NCBI GenBank assembly: GCA_001414485.1
Contig: LLEY01000102.1
Location: 1 to 64,000, forward strand
Source of the DNA: Calycina herbarum
Taxonomy: Eukaryota; Ascomycota; Leotiomycetes; Helotiales; Pezizellaceae
Length of the DNA: 64,000 bases
Reading direction: 5' to 3'
Part shown: in pieces, positions 56,008-64,000 of the stretch
Position numbering within the stretch: position 1 is the stretch's first letter
Layout of the letters: each line of letters opens with the position of its first letter
Made by a program: the position numbers and the translations under genes
The notes under the pieces: model-generated
Told to the model about the DNA's origin: nothing
What the model saw: the letters and a program-made list of their open reading frames with translations, nothing else
The model's database searches: none

Positions 56008-58740
56008 TCAACCCGCCAGCCACATTCGCAAGCGAGTATGCGAAGAGAGAGAGAGAGAAAGGGGAAGGGGAGACAGCTTACAAAAATCACAATAAGCTTC
56101 TCGTAATCTAACAAACATCCTCTCAAGCGCTCTATCATCCTCCAAAGCAGCCTGCAAGTTTCTGCCAGACGATTTGTCGTTTTCACCGACCCAATTTGTG
56201 GTCAGTGGTGTGTTGGCATCTCGACAGAGGATTCCGTATGCGATGGTGAGACGACGGTACATGAATGTTGATTGTTCCAATCTTTCACGATGTACTATTT
56301 TAAATCAGCACACGTCCATGAATTTAGGTTTGCAGTTAGAAGGGGTAATGAAAACGAAGAAAAACATACACAACTTCTGCTTCGGCAAACTCAACCGAAT
56401 CTCATCCCTAATAGCACGATCCCTATAAAGCAGCAAAAGCCTCATCAAACACATTCCCCCCACAATCCTCGCATGTTTATCTGGACCAATCAATTTCGCA
56501 AAACTGTCAATCTGCGAGAACACCGCATCCTCAAGACTTTCGAGTTCGGCGGCGGCGATGAGACGGACTTGATCGTGGAGGGTGGGGGAGACGTAAGACC
56601 ATTCTTCTTTTGCGCCGGCGGGTTTTTCGTGCAGGAGGTTGTAGGAGCCGTCGCGGAGGTCGAGGGAGCCGTAGGAGACTAGGCCGTTGAGACCGACGAC
56701 TTTGAGGGTTGAGTTTACGAATTGTCGCTGCAGGGGGTTAGCACGATTACATTGGTGATTTGAGAAGGAGAGAGGGCATACAAGTTTAGAATTTGAACCC
56801 CGTTTCTGCCGACAATAAGCATCCAAAAACGAAGTGATCCGTCCCGTAATTTCTCCCGAATGTGTCCCATCTGAAATCGACAGAACATCTCGGGCGAAGT
56901 GCGCTACCTCGTCTATAGATATGGAATCTGGGACTACGGCGAAGGAAGGGGCGTAGACGGAATGTTGAGTTACGTATATCCCTTTTACTTTTCCGAGACC
57001 TTTCCATCGACAGCGGGGATCTGAGGTGCATTGGCGCACTCGGAGGGGTAATATTGCTGTTCGATTTCCGTTTTCGGGTGAGGATTTAACTGATAAGTTT
57101 ATTTGAATTGGTTGACCGGATAGTGAGCTGAGGAGAGGTGCTAGACCTTCTCTTCGAGAATCGAGGGTTCCGAATATAGCTGTGGAAGTTAGCGGGTGTG
57201 TGATTTGGATTAGAAGCGGCCTTACTTTTTACCCCACAAAAGGAGTCTATCAACTTTGTCCGTAAACAAATAACTCTTGCTAACTGCATATTGTTGCAAG
57301 CAGCCTTCAAGCAATGTTTGCAAATCCCTTCAGTAGAGCACTGCGAGAGGTTAGCAGTTTCAAAATGGACAGGCGAGAAGTCGGACTTACAGGAGTTTTT
57401 CGAGATCTACATGATACGCAAGCTCCATTGGTTCGCACCTGTCGTACTTTCTGTGCAGCTTCTGGGCCGAATTTTGTTCTTTTCCGTTTTCGTGCTTCAG
57501 TTGGACTGCTCTCAAAATTGCTCAAGCAGTCGTCTAATTTAAGGGACGAGTTGTTTGGCGGAGGTGATGGTTCCTGACTTGCTCCTGTCGCTCTCGTACG
57601 AACATTGACTTGCATGACAGTCATGAATTGATCATACTGTTGAGGCGACGATGAATCATTGTTGTCAGTGGAAGGTGGTGCTTGTGTCGTTTGTATCGAG
57701 CGAGGAGCTTCTCGTGGGTAATTAGGTTCCCTCTTTACTGGACTCTGTGATGTTTGATTGTGATTCCACGAAGCGTTATCGAGATTGACAAGGTCCGCCG
57801 AAAGTTGCTCGGCCCAATTCGATTGTATAGTATGAGGTGACACATCCAAGCTCAACATCGCATTTGTATCAACTATCGGGCTAGTTTGACAGAATGTATC
57901 ATCGAAAGTAGAAAAAGGATTTAGTCCTAGACCCGAACCTAAAGCCCAGGACGTATCTGTTTGAACCGACTGAAAGTTCGCCAATCCAACAAAGTCCTCT
58001 TCCTGCTTGACCGCATCGATATTTTCGTATTCTTCAGTTCCTACATATGGACTTCGTGTGATTGATGTCGCCCGTGATCGTGTTTTTGGGGTGTGCAGAG
58101 CAGATATGCAAGTAACTGATGTTGTTGCGAGCTCATAGGTACCAGCTCCATTGCCTTCGAAGTAGAGATCTGGAGGATTCTGGGCCTGGTATTGATCACC
58201 GCAGGAAGGAAATAAGGTTGGAAAAGAAGCGCTGGATACCTCATCAGGTGAAATATTTGTGTTGTTTCCCGAGAAATCGAAGGATGCTTCGTCAAAATTT
58301 CCCCCATTAAAGACTGGTGTTGATAATGAGCCATACGTTTGTTGAGGCTCCGTATTTCCACTGTCAATTTGCAATGAGAATGTTGGGGCATTCGGTATTG
58401 ATTGGCGTTGTATGATATTTCTGTAGTTATCAATCGGCTCAATCGGTGTATATGACTGGCACTGGGCTTCAAGATTCGGCATGAAGTTGGACTCGTCTTC
58501 CGTTATCTCGCGGACCGAACAATCGTATGTTTTCTGGTCCTGAGTCGACAGAACCAAATTTGGCAAGCCGTTCCCTGTGCCGATCGAGTCTTGCTGAAAT
58601 TGAGTTCCCCATGGGGAACCGGAATACGGTGGTTGGGAGAACATCATGTCGATGATATCTGGAGACCTTCTCGAATTAGGTGAGTATAAATCCGGACCCG
58701 TAGTCTGCAATGCCGCGACTGGCCCCGAGCTCCAAGCCAT
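56008..58740 (-). CDS. Zinc-cluster-like fungal transcription factor
   Basis: ATG 58740 (MAWSSGPVAA) opens a long exon, 58740-57391. It is rich in Asn, Gln, Ser and Pro and ends within the zinc motif: R-T-N-G-A-C-V-S-C-R-S-R-K-T-P. After the intron comes C-S-T-E-G-I-C-K-H-C-L-K-A-A-C, completing a C-x2-C-x6-C-x5-C-x2-C cluster with an extra Cys. The region R-V-I-C-L-R-T-K-L-I-D follows. Further exons encode a helical C-terminal domain with T-S-D-P-R-C-R-W-K, R-Q-F-V-N-S-T-L-K-V-V and E-N-D-K-S-S-G. The junctions from about 57225 to 56280 are in frame. The last exon may end at the TGA at 56008 or splice at the GTAAGC near 56088, so the 3' end is uncertain. Many ascomycetes have such variant zinc-cluster regulators. 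Targets are unknown. Confidence 0.8.
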
Positions 58741-59843
58741 CACGGTGTTGAAGGCGTTGATACCTCCACCAGTTGCTCAATAATGCGTATGCGCCTCGCT
58801 ACTTGAACCCTTTCGTACCGGGGCTGATGCCTCTGAAGGCAGGTGGTTTCGACCTCGAGCAGCTCTCCGTAGCTAGGGCTAGTCGTTCCGGGTCTTGGGT
58901 GAGATGAAAGAGCAAGCTAGAGCTGTTCCTTTGATGGTTTGATCTGGTACATCGTACAGATGCTCGTGGTTCGTGGTCAAGTCCTCTTCTCAGCCTTGCT
59001 TGTGCCAACAGTTGCAGGCCGGGGAAAGCCGTTCTCGCTCTTCTTCACAGCCCGGCTGTATTACACGAGATGCCAATCAGAGGCGCGCTTGAGAAGATGC
59101 AGTAAGATTCGAAAGGGAGGGCCAGAGTAGGAGTGAGCCCTCGAAGTAGTATATATCTGTATATTTGAGATGATGTTGAACGATGTACGATGTGCGGACT
59201 CGACGGAGCAAACACTACACAGCCAAGTGGAAAGAATATCTCATCACATCCCCCCGCTGGCTGCGGGGTGGGAAGACTGGGCGCAAGAAACTCATCCACC
59301 GCGGGCACATTGAGGCTCCATGCATGCCATCCACTCAATAACCGGGGGTTGCAAGGAGCTGCGCCCTGGAAGCTGGAACAGATCATGGCGAGATGGGCGT
59401 TGTGATTGGCTCTCGTACGATATCACATCGTGCATGAGAGTATACACAGGGTATCATTGATCACAGAACGAATCTCTCCACAGAGCCTTGCCCCGTTTAT
59501 AAATCATTCGTAGAACACGCTGCGTGCAATTGACCAAGCGAAAGGAATCCCGAGAAATGCCTATTTTTCCTTTTTTTGTAAAAGGGTGTCTATAGATAAC
59601 AAAAACAGAAATGGAACCCATAAAAGTGGGCGAACGGCACAGTTCTGCAACTCCGCAGGTGACAAACCACAAATGGAAAAAGCAATGAAGAAAACGGAGC
59701 AGCATGACGGAAAGAGGCAATGATATTCAAGTTTCGGTGAAATAGAGAAGTTCACGTGATTATACTATCATGTGACACCCCTCGTGATAGCGTCCTTCCC
59801 AAAGGCTCAAACTTTCTTTTGGAGCTCCTTTTCCTCCTCGGTT
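58741..59843. other. Intergenic region, regulator promoter and beta-galactosidase 3' flank
   Basis: This 1.1-kb region contains the regulator promoter and the 3' end region of the next gene. A minus-strand open frame at 59045-59386 shows no domain. No RNA gene was recognised. Confidence 0.45.
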
Positions 59844-62800
59844 TTAATAATAAGAACTTCTGTCACTCCATCCTGGTCTCAGATAATCACCCTCAAAGCC
59901 GGGATCGAAAGAACTCTCCACAACCCCAAGTACGGTCCAATCCAAACTCACACTTCCTCCTTCCTCGCCTTGCGCCCAGACGCTAAGCCCGATCGTATTG
60001 TCTCCATGATAATCCAGGATGCCGGGATACACTATTTCCAGAAACGAGACGTCAATATATATAACCTTGAAGGGAAAATAAGACAAGAAGAGAAGAGCCG
60101 CGACCAGAAAAGAGAAAGAGAAACTCACCAGGAAAAACAACCTGATTCCCAATATGCTCAACATACTTCCCAAACATGTACCCATTAACATAAAGCTGCA
60201 CCCGAACCCTCGATCCAGGCGACGATCCAATAACAAATCCAAGGGAAACATCGTATCCCCTCGGGATATCCAGCGGAACAACAGTCCTATAAAACTTCGC
60301 ACCCGCTTCTTTGAGTCCACTTCCTGGTCCCTCACTCTCCCAAGCAGAATCATCAAACCCAGGTAAATGCCATCCCAACCTTTCAGCATGAAGACCCCCC
60401 TCATTATACGTCCCTCTCACTTTATCGAGATTCCCCTCACCCCCCGCATTCCCCACAACCTTCCATTCCGTGAACTTCCCCCCGCCGAGAAGTGTTGCGT
60501 TGAAGATTCCTCTCGGATTGGTGGCACCACTAGTCTGATCATGTCCCATATGATCCTGAATCACAAAAAGTACATTACTCCCATTAGATTTCAAAGTAGC
60601 GTTACCAAAATCAAGTGTCAACTCCCCCTTCGTAGTCTTAGTATCCCCCAACCAAGAACCAATAAACGCACCATTGATATACGCACTCCATCCACTCGCC
60701 GTCCCCCCAATCACGGAGAGGAAAACACCTGTTGTTGTGGTGTTGGAATAAGAGAAATATCCGCGCCAGAGAATGTTTCCGGTGTGGTATCCGTATTCAT
60801 CTGCGTAGAGGACGGGGTATGTGGCGGGGGGTGTGGGGTTGACTGTTTTGTTGTGGTTTGCGAGGGTCCACCTGGAGTCGTCGTAAGAGGGTTCTCGTTC
60901 TGGGAGGTTGTTGGCGGATTTCCAGGGTTTTAGGGCTGGGAGGAAGGATTTGATGGTTGTGGTTGTGTGGGTTGGTGGGGAGAGGGAGCCGATTAAACTT
61001 CCTTGGGGTGTTCTGTGGATGCGGATTTCTGCGTTGTTGAAGAGGACTTTGTGGATTGAGGAGGGGGCGTAGATTTCGAGGGATGTGGTGGAGGAAAAAT
61101 CTCCGTCGAGTTTGAGGGTGTTTCCTTGTATGGAGGTGCTTCGAACGAGATAGGGTCCGAGGACGATGACTTGAATTGTTAACGGATGTTTTCTGCTTGA
61201 GTTAAGGGGACTTACTGGTTGAGCTTTCAGGAGTGAAAGGGTCGCTAGAGAGTGAGGGGACCCAGGTATAATAAGCTGCAGATCTATCTACGAGGACGAC
61301 TCGGAAACGGTTGTTAAATTCTACGACGGAGGATCCTGCAAGTTGTGTGTACGAGACGATAAGTCCTCCCTTGGTTGGATGAAAGTCAACGTTGGAAGTG
61401 CCATCCCTTTTCGTCACTTTTCCTTCGCGGACTCCAGTTAGGAAGAACTCGCCCTTCTCACCAGTAGGAAGCCACAGAACGATGATAGGTAGATTATCCT
61501 GTATCGAGACGGTCAGAACCTCAGCAGTGGAGTAGATCAATTTCTCATTTCCAACTTTGAAGTCGGTGACGATGATCTTTGATTGACGTCCATTGAGAAC
61601 GATTGAACTATTGGCGTATTGAGGAATCGTAAGGTTGCCAACAGAGGTATTAACCTTTAGCTTAAAAGGTGTGAGAGCTGTTGAGGGAGAAGAGGTGTGC
61701 AAAGTGACATAAAATCCACCATTGGTGTCCGGATTTCGAAGTTCGGTCGTGAAAATATCCGGGGTCGAGGTATAACCAGTACTGTTACTTATTCTGTCTA
61801 CTTTGGTTAAATCTCTTGCCACTCGAACAAATTGACCGAACAGCTTGGTTTCGTGATATTTGTCGCCGATTGTTCTGCTCTCACCCGGTTTATGTTAGTA
61901 GTCTTCCTATTGAACTAAGAAGAGAGACTTACTAATTGGTGCGCTGTAATCGTAACTAGTTCCTACCATCGGGAATGGAAGTCCGCCTGTACGAAATTAG
62001 TATCGAGAGCAACAAGAAAGTAAAACCGATTATTCATACCCCTAAAGGTAAAAAGTCAGCAACCGCGTTTGAGTTTAGAAAAAGAATGAAGATTACCAGT
62101 TAGTTCCCCCAAACACCATATAAACATTCATAGCCGTAACCTTCTGAGCAATATTATGCTTGTAAAAAACATTGACCCAATCCGGACCAGTAGTATTAAC
62201 ACTTCTCATGTCAGCTCTCCCCCCAAAAAGCTTTTGATATCAGATCACTCACCAACCACCAGCCGGCCCAGCCCAAGGATTATAACTCCCCCCCTGAAAC
62301 TCCGCCAAAAACGAAGGCTGAGTAGGCGCAACCTCCTGAAAATTATTGTAATAATCATAAACCGTAAACTCCGGTACATTTCCATTCGTGCCCCCACATT
62401 CCGAAAGATCACAACTCCAACAAGAAGGATAATGATCAAAAGCATAATTATCAACATTTCCACCTACATCGCTATAATCTTTTGACCAGGATTTAGTTCT
62501 CATATTCGGATTGTTGTGGATGAGTGGGACATCGATTCCATTCGCGCGTGCTGCGGCTTCGAGAAGTTCCATGTATGCGATTCCTGCGGGATTGGGGATT
62601 TTCTTATTGGCGTCGAGCCATTGATTTCCGTATTCATTTTCGATTTGGTAGATGAATACGTTTCCTCCTTTTGTGACTTGGTGCTCGGAGACGATTTGGG
62701 ATATTTTGGAGAAAAATGGTGTCCAGGCGTCGGTATATCGGGAATCGTTGTTTCGAAGAGTGCCGTAGGCTCCTGTAGTCAGCCAGCCGGGGAAACCTCC

Positions 62801-63524
62801 TGCTGAAGCTTCTGCGTTGACGTAGGGACCTGGACGGAAGAGGACGTATAATCCGATTTCTTTTGCAATGTCGAAAAGTCTTGTGAAGTCATGAGACGCA
62901 GTTTCGAAATCAAGGGTGCCGTCGGCTGCACTGTGGTAACCTGACATGGTCAATCCGACGTGCCCAAAAATGTGGTGAGACACCGAAACTTACCCCAATT
63001 CGAGTAGAAGCTCACGGTGTTGAAGCTGTGTGTATGTTAGAAAGGTATATTTCTAGGGTGTGAGATATATTACCCTGCCGCTTTCACCTTCTGCAGGATA
63101 TCAATCCAGACTTCAGGTACAGGAACTCTCCAGTAATCTGTAAGAATAATTGGTCAAAAACTTCCCATGAAACCCGTGAAAGAGAAATAGATTTGAGTGC
63201 AGAATTGAGCCGCGTCAAAATGAGTCTTTCTAAATTGGGAAGTCCTTACGAATCTGAAAATTATTAGAAAAGATCCAAGAACCGGGGGGAGGATTTTCAA
63301 ACCTCTCCAGACCAAACAAACAATCTCTGCCCATTGATAATGTAACTGTAGTGATCCCTGAAGCCACCCCATCAGCTTTCCGGCAATGAATCACATCGTG
63401 CTTCTAGGTTCATTTACCATTCTACTACTTTATTCAAGCCGTTATTGTGTATCGGCCACTGCGCTTGGCCCACCACGCTCCAAGCCAAGAGAGATAGAGA
63501 AGAGAAGCAATAAGAGAGCCTCAT
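59844..63524 (-). CDS. lacA: Secreted beta-galactosidase, glycoside hydrolase family 35
   Basis: A multi-exon gene runs from ATG 63524 to the stop at 59844, about 1,000 residues. The first exon encodes a signal peptide ([14 protein letters not shown]) followed by Q-A-Q-W. The catalytic barrel shows [26 protein letters not shown], the acid/base Glu in I-Y-Q-I-E-N-E-Y-G and the nucleophile Glu in F-L-A-E-F-Q-G-G, with T-N-W after it. Two further domains with jelly-roll-like C-terminal parts follow ([12 protein letters not shown] and L-S-V-W-A-Q). The enzyme releases terminal galactose from plant polysaccharides. To join S-G-E to H-Y-W-R in frame, a 4-base exon (63250-63253, ATTC) between two introns is needed. 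The name follows the family. Confidence 0.92.
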
Positions 63525-64000
63525 CGTGAGTCGGCTGCTGATAATCCAAATACCTCGTTCCAGAAGCAACGGGATCGAGTGAGACTTCACGACTTCCAGA
63601 AATCTGTTTTCTCTTATGTTAAAAAGAAACCCATGTATATCTCCTCGTACTAACTCTCGGCTTCATATATTTTTCTTCGGCACTAACCGACCCAAATGTC
63701 GAATATGAGGGGTATGATCTGTAGGTACGCTGCCCCACAGTCGAAAGTCTGGTAACAACTAAGACAAATGATTGAGCCTGCAGATATTACACCCTTGCAG
63801 AGTGAAAGAAAGACGGGGAATGAACAAAAGCATCATCGTACCCCGCATTGAGGAAGCTGATCGGAAAAACAGCGAGCGAAAATGACGATAAATATTCCCA
63901 TTCGCGCGCTTGCGAGATGCGAAAGCTGGGCGGATGGATACGAGAGTGTTAAGGTTAATTGCCGCCGTAGAGAAGCCGGCGGGGGTAGTCATCGCTTAGG
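63525..64000. promoter_or_regulatory. Upstream region of the beta-galactosidase gene
   Basis: The last 476 bases contain no supported gene. They should hold the promoter of the GH35 gene. No binding site is claimed. Confidence 0.4.

Noticed and set aside
59045..59386. 113-residue open frame on the minus strand
   Set aside because: Lies in the regulator promoter, with no domain and no context.
1..64000. tRNA or rRNA genes
   Set aside because: I looked for the conserved internal tRNA promoter boxes and cloverleaf-like sequence and found none convincing. A dedicated covariance search could change this.

Overview
The window looks like a piece of a filamentous ascomycete (Pezizomycotina) chromosome. 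The evidence is short GT-AG introns of about 45-110 bases, fungal zinc-cluster regulators, a fungal NLR-type protein, a GH35 beta-galactosidase, and repeats degraded by C-to-T change of the RIP type. A leotiomycete is my impression only. No tRNA, rRNA, CRISPR or prokaryotic feature was seen.

Layout. Bases 1-5,650 are an AT-rich, RIP-degraded nest of transposons. A Fot1/pogo-like transposase on the minus strand is split by a solo LTR (4553-5013, target duplication GATAA). It is also split by a Ty3/gypsy element whose right LTR in turn carries another solo LTR (3182-3510, target duplication CGAAC). From 5.7 to 11 kb lie a palindromic GAGTA repeat, a Zn2Cys6 regulator and an ACS-family permease. 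From 12.6 to 18.3 kb are two housekeeping genes, an RMND1/DUF155 mitochondrial protein and the HOPS subunit Vps41. From 19.6 to 28.3 kb a PDR-type ABC transporter, with MITE-like elements in its two longest introns, is divergent from a second Zn2Cys6 regulator. From 29 to 38.8 kb are a frameshifted heme-thiolate peroxidase, an orphan gene, a maltose O-acetyltransferase-like protein, an ankyrin protein, tRNA 2'-O-ribosyl phosphate transferase Rit1 and a frameshifted fructosamine-kinase-like gene.

From 39.4 to 51.1 kb is a decaying accessory block. A large SesB-NACHT-WD40 (NLR-type) gene is broken by a Tc1/mariner element (44008-45672), one stop codon and frameshifts. A DHA1-type MFS gene is broken by a second mariner element (46938-48270). 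A short-chain dehydrogenase carries one apparent frameshift. After a gene-poor stretch comes a three-exon, 99-residue secreted protein with the cysteine spacing of a fungal CS-alpha-beta defensin (53497-53934). The window ends with a zinc-cluster-like regulator and a secreted GH35 beta-galactosidase that seems to need a 4-base microexon.

How genes may work together is mostly inference. The regulator at 6104-8327 probably serves the neighbouring permease, and the regulator at 26039-28313 the divergent ABC pump. The NLR and the defensin-like peptide belong to interaction and defence functions, which fits a repeat-rich accessory region. Several frameshifts fall near or in homopolymers, so some apparent pseudogenes could be sequence errors; the transposon insertions cannot be.
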